A model generated the notes under the pieces. The model did no database searches. It worked only from the letters and a program-made list of their open reading frames with translations, and was not told where the DNA came from. Shown piece after piece: positions 26,982 through 37,809 of a stretch of 64,000 nucleotides of DNA. The position numbers and the translations under genes were made by a program. Source of the DNA: Sphingomonas abietis (GTDB lineage: Bacteria > Pseudomonadota > Alphaproteobacteria > Sphingomonadales > Sphingomonadaceae); the NCBI RefSeq assembly GCF_027625475.1, contig NZ_CP115174.1, positions 372,001 to 436,000 on the forward strand. Direction: 5' to 3'. Every line of letters starts with the position of its first letter. Positions within the stretch are counted from its first letter, which is position 1.

Positions 26982-28151
26982 TCAGTTCGCCTGGGCCATG
27001 GCGACGATGTCGATCGGGTGGTTGTCGCGCCGCAATTCGGTGGTGATCAGCGGCACGCTCGCGCCGGCAGTGCCCAGGGCATCGCCCCGCGCCACGCGCT
27101 GGCCGACCTTCGCGTCGATCGCGGCAAGCCCGGTCACGGTGGTCGTCCAGCCGCCGCCATGGGCGATGATGACGACCTGGCCATAGCTGCGGAAGGGCTT
27201 GGCGAAGACGATCATACCCGCGGCCGGGGCCGTGACCCTGGCGCCCGGCGCGGTGGCCAGCGTCAGGCCGCGCGATCGCACGCCCGACGGGGCGACCTCG
27301 CCGAATCCGGTCGCGACCTCGCCCGATGCCGGAAGCGCATAGCGCGGCGGGCCATCGGCGCCGGGCAGGGCGTCGTCGGCGCCGGCCGGGCGCAGTTCGG
27401 GGCCGGGCAGCCTGGCGAGGCGGGCGCGCACGTCGCCGGCATTTTCCAGCGTCTGCATCCGGTCGGCGGCGTCGCGCGCTTCCTCGCCGAGACCGAGGGC
27501 ATGCTGCCGTTCGTCGGCCGCCTGATCGGCGAGCCGTTGCGATCGGCGAAGGGCGGTCTGCTCGACCTTGCCGAGTTCGGCCTGCCGCTGGCCGAGCAGC
27601 GTCTGGCTGGCGGCGAGAGCGGCGATCGCCCGCTCGGCATCGCCGCGCAGCTGGGTCTGCCGGTCGAGATCGGCGCGCAGCCCGGCGGTGCGGGCCTGGA
27701 TCACCGGCAGGGTATCGGCGAGCAGCAGCCGGATATGGACGATATCGTCGATCGAACCAGGCTGGGCGATGGCGAGCGCCGGCGGGCGGCGCGCCATCGT
27801 CTGCAAGGCGGCAACGAGGCTGAGGATCGGCCCCTGCTTGTCGCCGATCCGATCGCGTGCCGCCTGCTGAAGCGTGGCGATCAGCCGGATGCGCGCCCGG
27901 GCGGCGGCGATGTCGGCCTGCGCCGCCTGCACCTGCATCCCCAGCGCCGCCGCATGGGCGCGGGCGCGCCCGGCCTCGTCGCCGGCATCTTCCGCGGCCT
28001 GGCTGAGGGCGGCGGCATGGGCTTCGGCGGCGGCGGCGGCCTGCTTGGCGGCGAGCAGCGAGACGCGCGCATCATCGAGGCCGGGGGCCTGCGCGGTCGT
28101 CGCCAGTGCGGCGATCGCGGTCGCCGCCAGCAGGATCCGCCGCCGGTGCAT
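26982..28151 (-). CDS. envC: EnvC-like murein hydrolase activator (degenerate M23)
   Basis: A 389-residue exported protein: signal peptide (RRRILLAATAIAALATTAQA), a long Ala/Gln/Arg-rich coiled coil to about residue 260, and a C-terminal LytM/M23 fold (GEVATGFGEV to VIIAHGGGWTTTVTGL). The usual zinc ligands are gone: the expected HxGxD is RGLTLA and the second HxH is TTE. That matches EnvC, which activates cell-division amidases rather than cutting peptidoglycan itself. Its ATG shares one base with the rlmH stop. The ctpA gene that often follows is absent; a thioesterase on the other strand follows instead. Confidence 0.88.
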   Translation of the reverse strand: MHRRRILLAATAIAALATTAQAPGLDDARVSLLAAKQAAAAAEAHAAALSQAAEDAGDEAGRARAHAAALGMQVQAAQADIAAARARIRLIATLQQAARDRIGDKQGPILSLVAALQTMARRPPALAIAQPGSIDDIVHIRLLLADTLPVIQARTAGLRADLDRQTQLRGDAERAIAALAASQTLLGQRQAELGKVEQTALRRSQRLADQAADERQHALGLGEEARDAADRMQTLENAGDVRARLARLPGPELRPAGADDALPGADGPPRYALPASGEVATGFGEVAPSGVRSRGLTLATAPGARVTAPAAGMIVFAKPFRSYGQVVIIAHGGGWTTTVTGLAAIDAKVGQRVARGDALGTAGASVPLITTELRRDNHPIDIVAMAQAN

Positions 28152-28573
28152 CAGCCTTCGCGGTGATAGGGATGGCCGGCGAGGATGCTGGCTGCCCGCC
28201 ACAATTGCTCGGCCAGCATCGCGCGCGCCATCATGTGCGGCCACGTCGCCTTGCCGAAGGCAAGCAGCAGATCGGCCTTGTCGCGCGTCTGCGCCTCATG
28301 GCCGTCTGCGGCGCCCAGCAGGAAACGCACTTCCCGCACGCCGTCGTCGCGCCAGCGGCCGAGGATCGCGGCGAGCTCGCGCGAGGGCAGGTCGCGCCCG
28401 GTCTCGTCAAGCACGACCAGCCGGGTGCCCGGCGCGACATCGGGCACGCGCCCGCCGACATCAGGCAGTTCGCTGACCTTGGTGGGCCATGTCACGCGCT
28501 TCAGATAGCGCTCGACCAGGTCCGCCTCCGGGCTGCGCCCGATCCGCCCGCGCGCCACGATGTGCAGCAGCAA
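28151..28573 (-). CDS. rlmH: 23S rRNA (pseudouridine1915-N3)-methyltransferase RlmH
   Basis: A 140-residue SPOUT methyltransferase that methylates pseudouridine 1915 of 23S rRNA using S-adenosylmethionine. Visible family segments are ERYLKR, LVVLDETGRDLPSRELA, FLLGAADGHEAQTRDKADLLLAFGKATWPHMMARAMLAEQLWRA and the terminal AGHPYHREG. Length is close to the usual 150-155, slightly shorter. It lies ten bases after rsfS and overlaps envC by one base. Confidence 0.95.
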   Translation of the reverse strand: MLLHIVARGRIGRSPEADLVERYLKRVTWPTKVSELPDVGGRVPDVAPGTRLVVLDETGRDLPSRELAAILGRWRDDGVREVRFLLGAADGHEAQTRDKADLLLAFGKATWPHMMARAMLAEQLWRAASILAGHPYHREG

Positions 28574-28583
28574 CGGGGTGCCG

Positions 28584-28988
28584 TCAGGCGTCCGGCAGCG
28601 GGGCCGGCGGGTTGCTGGGGGACGCGGTGGCGGCGCTTTCGTCGCCGAACGCCCACATCCGTTCCAGATTGTAGAAGCTGCGGACCTCGGGGCGGAACAG
28701 GTGGACGATCACGTCGCCTGCGTCGATCAGCACCCAGTCGGCGGCGGCGAGGCCTTCCATCTTGGGGCTCTGGCCGGTCTGGCCCTTCACCTTCTCGGCC
28801 AGCTTGGAGGCCATCGAGGACACCTGCCGGCTCGACCGGCCCGATGCGATCACCATGAAGTCGGCAATGCTCGACTTGCCGGCGAGCGGGATCGAGATGG
28901 TTTCGACGGCCTGATCGTCATCCAGCGATTGCAGGATGAGCGTATGAAGCGCGTCGGCCTCGGGTGATGCAGCGGGGCCGCCCGTCAT
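28584..28988 (-). CDS. rsfS: Ribosome silencing factor RsfS
   Basis: A 134-residue protein of the RsfS/Iojap family, which binds ribosomal protein L14 and blocks subunit joining when nutrients are short. Recognisable segments: LQSLDDDQAVETISIPLAGKSSIADFMVIASGRSSRQVSSMASKL, ADWVLIDAGDVIVHLFRPEVRSFYNLERMW. The C-terminal tail is Ser/Pro/Ala-rich and variable. The ATG overlaps the nadD stop (ATGA). Confidence 0.95.
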   Translation of the reverse strand: MTGGPAASPEADALHTLILQSLDDDQAVETISIPLAGKSSIADFMVIASGRSSRQVSSMASKLAEKVKGQTGQSPKMEGLAAADWVLIDAGDVIVHLFRPEVRSFYNLERMWAFGDESAATASPSNPPAPLPDA

Positions 28989-29656
28989 GTCACGGGTGGC
29001 GGCGGGGGTAGAAGGCAATGGTCCTCCGGGGGAACGGGCCGACGCGTCACGCGATCGCGAGGGGCCCTTGGTTGAATGCGACGATGCCAATCGGGATCGG
29101 CGGCCCGTCGGGCGGTAGCGGAAGTCGGATCTGGTACTGTGTGCAGCAGCACGAGCGCCGGCAAACTCCATCGCGTCCACCGTCTCGCGGCACTCGGGGA
29201 CTGGCCAAAACGGCCAAGCCATCCCATCGCGACCGCGGATCGGGCAGCGCCTTCATAGCCCGGACGGGCGATCACGGCAATGGGAAGCGTTCGGGCGATC
29301 CGGCGCCACGCTTTCCAGCGGTGGAACTGGGCGAGATTGTCCGCGCCCATGATCCACACGAAGCGATGGTGCGGATAGCGACGGACCAGTTTTGCGAGGG
29401 TATCCGCGGTGTAGCGGGTGCCGAGCAGCACCTCGATTGCGGTCGGTACGATCCGCGCGCGCCGCGCCATCCGCTCGGCCGAGGCGACGCGCGCGGCCAG
29501 CGGGGCCATGCCCTCCTGCGGCTTGAGCGGGTTGCCGGGGGAAACCAGCCACCAGACTTCGTCCAGCCCGAGCGCCTCCAGCGCAAACAGGCTGATTCGC
29601 CGATGCCCCTCATGCGCCGGATTGAACGACCCGCCGAGCAACCCGATGCGCTTCAA
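28985..29656 (-). CDS. nadD: Nicotinate-nucleotide adenylyltransferase
   Basis: A 223-residue nucleotidyltransferase of NAD synthesis that joins ATP and nicotinate mononucleotide. The nucleotide-binding motif GLLGGSFNPAHEGHRRISLFAL and the LVSPGNPLK and FVWIMGADNLAQFHRWKAW blocks are diagnostic. The only start that keeps the beta strand before the GGSFNPAH motif is TTG at 29656, which overlaps the proA stop as TTGA; no ATG or GTG is available there. The C-terminal tail beyond about residue 190 is Arg/Pro-rich. Confidence 0.92.
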   Translation of the reverse strand: MKRIGLLGGSFNPAHEGHRRISLFALEALGLDEVWWLVSPGNPLKPQEGMAPLAARVASAERMARRARIVPTAIEVLLGTRYTADTLAKLVRRYPHHRFVWIMGADNLAQFHRWKAWRRIARTLPIAVIARPGYEGAARSAVAMGWLGRFGQSPSAARRWTRWSLPALVLLHTVPDPTSATARRAADPDWHRRIQPRAPRDRVTRRPVPPEDHCLLPPPPPVT

Positions 29657-30930
29657 GGACGGGTCTGCCCCGTGCCGCGCACCTGCCACTTGTAGGTGGT
29701 GAGCCCTTCGAGCGCGACCGGGCCGCGCGCGTGGAGCCGGCCGGTGGAGATGCCGATCTCGGCCCCCAGCCCGAATTCGCCGCCATCGGCGAACTGGGTG
29801 GAGGCGTTCCACATCACGATCGCCGAATCGACCGCATTCAGGAAATGCTCGGCGGCGGCTTCATCCTCGGCGATGATCGCGTCGGTATGGTGCGAGGCAT
29901 GGGCGGCGATATGGGCGATTGCGCCTTCCACGCCATCGACGAAGCCGACGGTGCAGATCGCGTCGAGATATTCGGTATCCCAGTCCGCGTCCGTGGCGGG
30001 GGTGACACGCGGATCGAGCGCCTGCGCCGCCGCGTCGCCGTTGAGCGCGCAGCCGGCATCGAGCAGCGCCGTCACCAGTGCCTCGGGAGCGGGATAGGAG
30101 CGGTCGATCAGCAAGGTCTCCGTGGAGCCGCAGACGCCGGTACGGCGCAGCTTGGCGTTGACCACGATCGCCTCCGCCATCGCCGGATCGGCAGACGCAT
30201 GGACGAAGCTGTGGTTGATGCCGTCGAGATGGGCGAGTACCGGCACGCGCGCCTCGTCCTGCACGCGCGCGACGAGGCCCTTGCCGCCGCGCGGGATGAT
30301 GATGTCGACCAGCCCCTGCGCGCGCAGCAATGCGCCGACGGCGGCGCGATCGGTGGTGGGGATCAGTTGCACCGCATCGCGCGGTAGGCCGGCGGCGTCG
30401 ATCCCGTCCGCCAGCGCGGCGTGGATCGCGGCGTTGGAAGCGCGCGCTTCCGATCCGCCGCGCAGGATCGCGGCATTGCCCGCCATCAGCGCCAGCGCGC
30501 CGGCATCGGCCGTCACATTGGGGCGGCTTTCGTAGATGATGCCGATCACGCCGAGCGGGACGCGCACGCGGCGCAGCCGCAGGCCGTTGGGGCGATGGCG
30601 CTCATCGAGGATGCTGCCGACCGGATCGTCGAGCCCGGCCACCGCCTCCAGCGCGGCGGCGATGCCTTCGAGGCGGTTGTCGTCGAGCCGCAACCGGTCC
30701 TTCATGGCAGGGGCCATGCCGGACGCCTCGGCACGAGCGATATCCTCGGCATTGGCGGCCAGGATCGCGGTACGGCGCTCGCGCAGCAGGGCGGCGGCGT
30801 TGCGCAGCGCCTCGGCCTTCCGCGCGGTCGGCGTGCCGGCGAGAATGCCGGCGGCATGGCGGGCGCGGGCGCCCATCGCCGCGATCAGCGCGTCGGCATC
30901 CTGATCCGAAAGGGGAAACGGCATGTCCAT
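29653..30930 (-). CDS. proA: Gamma-glutamyl phosphate reductase
   Basis: About 425 residues. It reduces gamma-glutamyl phosphate to glutamate semialdehyde in proline synthesis. The fold is aldehyde-dehydrogenase-like: VPLGVIGIIYESRPNVTADAGAL, the catalytic Cys in NAKLRRTGVCGSTETLL, VAHIAAHASHHTDAIIAED, and MWNASTQFADGGEFGLGAEIGIST. I give the start as ATG 30930. An in-frame ATG at 30966 has a better ribosome-binding site (AGAAGG, eight bases away) and would add 12 residues. It leads the proA-nadD-rsfS-rlmH-envC operon; proB is not in the window. Confidence 0.93.
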   Translation of the reverse strand: MDMPFPLSDQDADALIAAMGARARHAAGILAGTPTARKAEALRNAAALLRERRTAILAANAEDIARAEASGMAPAMKDRLRLDDNRLEGIAAALEAVAGLDDPVGSILDERHRPNGLRLRRVRVPLGVIGIIYESRPNVTADAGALALMAGNAAILRGGSEARASNAAIHAALADGIDAAGLPRDAVQLIPTTDRAAVGALLRAQGLVDIIIPRGGKGLVARVQDEARVPVLAHLDGINHSFVHASADPAMAEAIVVNAKLRRTGVCGSTETLLIDRSYPAPEALVTALLDAGCALNGDAAAQALDPRVTPATDADWDTEYLDAICTVGFVDGVEGAIAHIAAHASHHTDAIIAEDEAAAEHFLNAVDSAIVMWNASTQFADGGEFGLGAEIGISTGRLHARGPVALEGLTTYKWQVRGTGQTRP

Positions 30931-31026
30931 GGCCGGTGGCGTAGCAGGAATCGACAGGCTCGGCATCCTCTCGACCTTCTGGCCGGGGAGTGTATTATCT
31001 TGCTGCAACGCAATGAGGGGTAGGGC

Positions 31027-32187
31027 GTGAGCGGAGCAGCAGATGGCATCGGCGATATCCTGACCGGCGGCCTCGTCGCCGGTGAGGTCGATCGTGTCGG
31101 CGGCGGCACGGGCTTCGGTGGCGCGGCCCATGCCGATCATGAAGGCGCGGGCGGCGAATGCCTCAATTGCGGGGCGGTGCGCACCGGCCCCTTCTGCCAG
31201 GCGTGCGGGCAGAGCGGGCATGTCCATCGCAACGTCATGGCGCTCGGTCACGATATCCTCCACGGCGTCTTCCACTTCGACGGCAAGTTCTGGAACACGT
31301 TGCCGCTGATCGCCTGGCATCCCGGCGAGCTGACCCGCCGCTATGTGCGCGGCGAGCGCGCCAAGTTCGTCACCCCGATGGCGATGTTCCTGTTCTCGAT
31401 CTTCCTGCTGTTCGCGGCGGTGAACCGGTTGACGATGCCGGACGTCGCGGGTGCCGCGCAGGGGCTGGCCAAGGCCCGCGTGCAGATGGATTCGCAGGCC
31501 AAGAAGGCGGGCGACAAGCTCGCCGGCCTCGAGCAGAAACGGAGCGAGCTGGTCGCCGCCGATGCCAAGGCCGACACCGCCGCGCTCGACAAGCAGATCA
31601 AGGATTCCACCAACGAGGTGGCCGCGCTCAAGGCTGCGGCTTCGCAATTGCCCGCGGAGGTGCCCAGCGCGTCGAACCTCGTCCAGGTCCACACCAGCGA
31701 CAAGACCTATGATTACGGCATTGCCGACGACGTGAAGGGCTTCAAGGTCGATACCGGCTCGCGCACGCTCGACCAGCAACTGGAGCATGTGAAGGCCAAT
31801 CCGGAACTCTACGCCTACAAGCTCAAGATGGCGTCCTACAAGTTCAGCTGGGCATTGATCCCGATCTCGGTGCCGTTCATTTGGCTGATGTTCCTGTGGC
31901 GCCGCGATGTCGGTTTCTACGATCATGCCATCTTCGCGATCCACTCGCTGAGCTTCATGACCTTGCTCGCGGTCGGCCTGATCGGCCTCTATCTGATCGG
32001 CGTGAAGCAGGCCTGGCTGTGGTGCGCGTGGCTGATCGTGCCGCCGGTCCACATGTATAAGCACCTGAAATATGCCTATGGCCTCGGCCGGTTCGGCGCG
32101 ACCTGGCGGACCTTCACGCTGCTGGTGATGACCACCATCACCTCCTCGCTGTTCTTCGCGCTGCTGCTGTGGCTGGAGGCCGAATAG
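31027..32187 (+). CDS. DUF3667 membrane protein with zinc ribbon
   Basis: A 386-residue protein starting at GTG, with GAGGGG upstream. Residues about 47-64 form a four-cysteine zinc ribbon (CLNCGAVRTGPFCQACGQ). The DUF3667 core follows (DILHGVFHFDGKFWNTLPLIAWHPGELTRRYVRGERAKFVTPMAMFLFSIFLLFAAV), then a charged Lys/Ala-rich coiled-coil insert (about 140-215), then three or four membrane segments. Function is unknown; the ribbon plus membrane layout hints at an assembly or chaperone role. It is divergent from proA with a 96-base gap. Confidence 0.85.
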   Translation: MSGAADGIGDILTGGLVAGEVDRVGGGTGFGGAAHADHEGAGGECLNCGAVRTGPFCQACGQSGHVHRNVMALGHDILHGVFHFDGKFWNTLPLIAWHPGELTRRYVRGERAKFVTPMAMFLFSIFLLFAAVNRLTMPDVAGAAQGLAKARVQMDSQAKKAGDKLAGLEQKRSELVAADAKADTAALDKQIKDSTNEVAALKAAASQLPAEVPSASNLVQVHTSDKTYDYGIADDVKGFKVDTGSRTLDQQLEHVKANPELYAYKLKMASYKFSWALIPISVPFIWLMFLWRRDVGFYDHAIFAIHSLSFMTLLAVGLIGLYLIGVKQAWLWCAWLIVPPVHMYKHLKYAYGLGRFGATWRTFTLLVMTTITSSLFFALLLWLEAE

Positions 32188-32204
32188 AGGCGGTCGGCTG
32201 AGAC

Positions 32205-32292
32205 CGTCGTGCCGAACCCGTTTCAGCACCTCGCCGCTGCGGGCGCTCGTCGCCAAGGTTCGCTGGGATCCCGAAACCAGTTCAGGATGATG
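32205..32292 (-). repeat. Interspersed palindromic repeat, copy B
   Basis: Reverse-orientation relative of the element at 20748-20836. Read on the minus strand it shares CATCCTGAAC, GGATCCCAGCGAA, CTTGGCG, GAGCGCCCG, GCTGAAAC and the terminal GACG with copy A. It lies just downstream of the DUF3667 stop, between convergent transcription units, a typical place for REP-like elements. Confidence 0.72.
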
Positions 32293-32425
32293 ATGGTTTC
32301 AGGCGCCGATCGCAGCCTGGGACCGCCGCCTGGTCCGCAGAAGGCCGATCGGGCCTGGGGATGGCTGCCGCAGCCGGGCCCGTAGGGGATATCAGAGCAG
32401 ACGGCATCGGCATCGGGCGCGGCCC

Positions 32426-32460
32426 GAAAACAAAGGGCCGGAGCGTTTCCGCCCCGGCCC
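32426..32460 (-). terminator. Rho-independent terminator of ftsH
   Basis: On the minus strand an 11-bp stem (GGGCCGGGGCG with CGCTCCGGCCC, one G-U pair) closed by a GAAA tetraloop is followed directly by TTTGTTTT. It sits 33 bases after the ftsH stop. This is the most convincing intrinsic terminator in the window. Confidence 0.9.
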
Positions 32461-32493
32461 CTGCCGATCGTTCGATATCGCCGATCCGGCCGA

Positions 32494-34470
<1,977 letters not shown>

Positions 34471-34542
34471 CTGGTCGTCCGATCCCTTCGAAGCCCTGAT
34501 AATGTAGGGCTGGCCGGGTTAATGGCAATGGAACAACGTCGA

Positions 34543-35538
34543 TCAGGCTGATCGACGCGGCGGTGCGGCGCGGAAATACCACCGCGCGCCGTCCGATCGC
34601 GCCAATAAGTCGGCGATCGGGGCGATGTCCCGCTGGTCCAGCGCGGCCATCGCCCGCTCGACGGCCGGGCCATCCGGCGATTTCGCGAATCGATCCGCGA
34701 GCAGGCGGACGACCAGGCGGCGCTGGATTTCGCGCGGGAATTGGATGGGCATGGAGACTTCGCGTTCTCCTCCCGCACCGACCTCCTCGATGGCCTTCGC
34801 GGCGAGTCCGTCGACGAGCCATCGCAAGGCTTCGTCGGCATCGCGCAGATGGTCGGCGGCGCGGGCGACGCGGACGGTGTCGAGCCAGCCGGCGTCGGCC
34901 AGCAGCGCGCGCGCGGCGGTGCGATCGAAGCGGGGGTTGGCGTTGGCGGGGTCGCGCGCCGGCTCGATGCCGGCGGCGGTGACGATCGCCTCGAGCTCCG
35001 CCTTGCGCCAGCCGAGCAGGGGGCGGAGCAGCTGCGGGCCGCCAGACTGCGCCGGATCGAGCGGGCGGGCGGGGCGGATGCCGGTCAGCCCGGACAGGCC
35101 CGCGCCGCGCGACAGCCGCATCAGCAGCGTCTCGGCCTGATCGTCGGCATGGTGGGCAGTGAGGACGGCGGCCAGTCCCTGCGCGGCCGCCCATTCGGCC
35201 AGCGCCGCATAGCGGGCGCGTCGCGCCTCGCCCTGCAAACCCTCGCCGCCGCCGGATACCGAGACGAGGGCAATGCCATGCGGCACCCCGAGCGACCGGG
35301 CGACGGCGCCGGCCGTTGCTGCCTCGGCGGCGCTGTCGCCGCGCAGGCCATGATCCACGGTCATCGCTTGCACCGGCCCGTGGGCGGCCGCGAGCAGCAG
35401 CAGGGCGAGGCTGTCCGCCCCGCCCGAGAGCGCGATCCCCAGCGGGGCGTCATCCGTGAGCCCGGCCGCGCCGAGCAGGCGGGTCAGCCCCTGCCGGAAC
35501 CGCGCGACCTGCTGCCCGTCAGGCGCCGCACTTGGCAT
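34543..35538 (-). CDS. tilS: tRNA(Ile)-lysidine synthase
   Basis: A 331-residue PP-loop ATPase that converts the wobble cytidine of the CAU-anticodon isoleucine tRNA to lysidine. The PP-loop SGGADS is at residues 38-43, with DHGLRGDSAAEA, LTAHHADDQAETLLMRLSRGAGLSGLTGI and DPANANPRFDRTAAR following. It is shorter than enterobacterial TilS and appears to lack the last domain, as is common in alphaproteobacteria. The ATG at 35538 places the start 20 bases inside the end of cpoB. Confidence 0.93.
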   Translation of the reverse strand: MPSAAPDGQQVARFRQGLTRLLGAAGLTDDAPLGIALSGGADSLALLLLAAAHGPVQAMTVDHGLRGDSAAEAATAGAVARSLGVPHGIALVSVSGGGEGLQGEARRARYAALAEWAAAQGLAAVLTAHHADDQAETLLMRLSRGAGLSGLTGIRPARPLDPAQSGGPQLLRPLLGWRKAELEAIVTAAGIEPARDPANANPRFDRTAARALLADAGWLDTVRVARAADHLRDADEALRWLVDGLAAKAIEEVGAGGEREVSMPIQFPREIQRRLVVRLLADRFAKSPDGPAVERAMAALDQRDIAPIADLLARSDGARWYFRAAPPRRSA

Positions 35539-36541
35539 CGGTGCGGCCCTGCGCGACGCGGGCCTTGAGCGTCGGGTTAGCCGTCGCGCCATAGACGTCC
35601 TGAAACTCGCCATAGGCCTGGCAGGCATCCGCGTTCTTCTTGAGCTGGAACAGCGTCTGGCCGAGATAATAGAGGCTGTCGGGTGCCCGCTCGCCGCGCG
35701 GGAACTGCTTGTAGCTGGCGTAGAAGGCCTTGGCGGCATCGCTCAGCTGGCCGTCATCCATATAGGCGCGACCCAGCAGATTCTGCGCGTAACTCGCCCG
35801 CTTGTGCTTGGAATATTTGGCGACGACCGCCTTCAGCTGGGTCTCGGCCTCGGCATAGCGCTTCTGCGACCACAGCGAGTAGCCCAGCATATACTGGTCC
35901 TCCGCCGGATCGCCGGTCTTGGCGATCGGGGGTAGGGCGCCCGCCGGGGCGCCGGCGGGGGCAGCGGCGGCGGACGCGGCAGCAGGCGGCGGCGCAGCGC
36001 CGGCTTCGTCGCCCATCGTCGGCGCGGGCGTGCCGACGACCGGTTTGCGGCCCTTGGGGCCGAAGGGCGGCGGGGCATTGCCGTTCGCGCCGGTGACGAC
36101 GGGCGGCGGCGCGCCGGTTCCGGCGGCGCCATCCGGGCTGGTGCCGGGCGGCGGGGCGCCATGGCCCTCCAGCGCGTTGAGGCGATAGTCGGTATCGCCC
36201 TTCATCTTGGTGTAATTCTGTTCCAGCATGTCGAGCCGGTGGCCATTCTCCTCGGCCTGATTGGTCAGCTGCTGGACCTGCTGTTCCAGCGCCGAGACGC
36301 GTTGGGTGAGATCGCTGACCACCGAACTCGCCGGGCTGCCATTGTCGACCGGGGCGGCGGCCGGCGGCGTGATCTGCGGATCGAAATAATCGGGATTGGC
36401 GCCGGGGAAGACCTTGCGCTGCACCGCGCGCATCTCATGCTCCAGCTTGTCGACTCGGCCCGGCACCGACGGATCGACCGTCTGTGCGAGCGCGGGGGCG
36501 GCGGTGCCGGCGAGCAGGAGGGCGAAGATCGCCAGGCGCAT
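35519..36541 (-). CDS. cpoB: Cell-division coordinator CpoB (YbgF)
   Basis: A 340-residue exported protein. Signal peptide MRLAIFALLLAGTAAPALAQ, then an N-terminal coiled coil (VDKLEHEMRAVQRK, and TQRVSALEQQVQQLTNQAEENGHRLDMLEQ), a Pro/Gly/Ala-rich linker, and C-terminal TPR repeats starting around residue 215 (AEDQYMLGYSLWSQKRYAEAETQLKAVV). CpoB links the Tol-Pal complex with peptidoglycan synthesis at division. It is usually beside tolB/pal; here it is with tilS and a RodZ-like gene. A second ATG six bases upstream (36547) is possible. Confidence 0.9.
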   Translation of the reverse strand: MRLAIFALLLAGTAAPALAQTVDPSVPGRVDKLEHEMRAVQRKVFPGANPDYFDPQITPPAAAPVDNGSPASSVVSDLTQRVSALEQQVQQLTNQAEENGHRLDMLEQNYTKMKGDTDYRLNALEGHGAPPPGTSPDGAAGTGAPPPVVTGANGNAPPPFGPKGRKPVVGTPAPTMGDEAGAAPPPAAASAAAAPAGAPAGALPPIAKTGDPAEDQYMLGYSLWSQKRYAEAETQLKAVVAKYSKHKRASYAQNLLGRAYMDDGQLSDAAKAFYASYKQFPRGERAPDSLYYLGQTLFQLKKNADACQAYGEFQDVYGATANPTLKARVAQGRTDAKCGA

Positions 36542-36632
36542 GATCATGATCCCTTGAGGTGATGGGCCGCACCCTATCCCAAATCGCAACTGTCGCCAGG
36601 ATGAAGGGCGGCCAAGAAAAGCCGGAAACGGG

Positions 36633-37649
36633 TCAGGGTTGGGGCGTGGTCGCCGTGTTGGGCGTCGGTGCCGTGGCGGGCGCCGGGCTCGGCGCATCGG
36701 CCGGGGTGCGGAAGGCCGGCGGCACGGCGGCATCGTTGCCGGTCGCCGACGCGGCCGGGCCGGCCTTGCGGGGCGTGCGGGCGGCCGGCGCGCGGGACGG
36801 TGCGGGCGCCGTCGCGGTCGTGGCTGCGGCAGGCGCCGGGCGTGCGGTCAGCGAGGCCGCCTTGAGGCTGACATTGGAGATGGTATGCGCCGGTTCGCCG
36901 AGCGGGGCCAGGGTCTGCCCGCCGACGGAGACCTGAAGACCCTCCGGCTTGCCGGTGCGGATCACCGGATCGCCCGCCGTCGCCGGCACGTCCCAGCTCT
37001 GGCCCTGCGCCAGCACGCCGGTGTAGAGGCGCGTGCCACTGGCCTTGTCGCTGACCTCGAACCAGGTCGGCTGGATTGCGGTCAGGCGTACCGGGCCGGA
37101 TGCGGGGGCGGCCGCGGGCGATCCGGTGGGCGTAGAGGGGCTGGCCTGGGGTGTAGGTGCCGCGCCGCTATCGGTCGATTCGACGGGTTCGCCGCTGGCG
37201 GCGAGGCGGGCGCGCTGGTCGGTGCCTTCGCCGGTCAGAATGCCGCTGCGCCAGATGCCGTAGCCGGCGACCAGCAGCACCGCGATCAGCAGCGCGACGA
37301 TGGCGAGCAGACGCGGCGGCAGCCGCACCGGATCGGCCGGCTCATAGGGCTCATAGGCGATGCGCGGCGAGGCCTGTACGGCGGCGGCGAATTCGGCGCG
37401 GAACTGCTGGCTGGCCGCGACCGGATCGATATCCACGGCGCGGGCATAGGCCTTGACGAAGCCGGCGCTGTAGGGGGCGGCGGGAAGGCCGTCGAGCCGG
37501 CCCTCCTCGATCTGCACGAGATGGCGCACCGGCACGCGGGTCTGCTTGCCGATCTCCTCGAGCGTCTGCCCACGCGCCTCGCGGGCCACGCGCAGCCGCG
37601 CGCCCACTGTCGTCGGCACGTCCGCCACCCGCTCGCCCTCGTCGGTCAT
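36633..37649 (-). CDS. rodZ: RodZ-like helix-turn-helix membrane protein
   Basis: A 338-residue bitopic protein. An N-terminal HTH domain (VGARLRVAREARGQTLEEIGKQTRVPVRHLVQIEEG, PYSAGFVKAYARAVDID) is followed by one transmembrane helix near residues 112-132 (LLAIVALLIAVLLVAGYGIW), a low-complexity Thr/Ser/Pro linker, a DUF4115-type periplasmic domain (ITAIQPTWFEVSDKASG-like region to PLGEPAHTISN), and a long Ala/Pro/Thr tail. This is the RodZ arrangement, which anchors the MreB cytoskeleton. It is upstream of cpoB with a 91-base gap, so the pair concerns cell shape and division. Confidence 0.82.
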   Translation of the reverse strand: MTDEGERVADVPTTVGARLRVAREARGQTLEEIGKQTRVPVRHLVQIEEGRLDGLPAAPYSAGFVKAYARAVDIDPVAASQQFRAEFAAAVQASPRIAYEPYEPADPVRLPPRLLAIVALLIAVLLVAGYGIWRSGILTGEGTDQRARLAASGEPVESTDSGAAPTPQASPSTPTGSPAAAPASGPVRLTAIQPTWFEVSDKASGTRLYTGVLAQGQSWDVPATAGDPVIRTGKPEGLQVSVGGQTLAPLGEPAHTISNVSLKAASLTARPAPAAATTATAPAPSRAPAARTPRKAGPAASATGNDAAVPPAFRTPADAPSPAPATAPTPNTATTPQP

Positions 37650-37809
37650 TCTGTCTCCCCGCTGGGCGCCCGGCCCGATAAAGCAACGCAGATCAATATC
37701 ACGGCTTTTACGCAACAGCCTTGCGCCAATGTCAAATGCCGGCATGACGTCGTGAAAAATAGTGCGGCCGGTCGTGCGCACGGCACGCGCGGCCGGATGG
37801 CCGGGTCGG

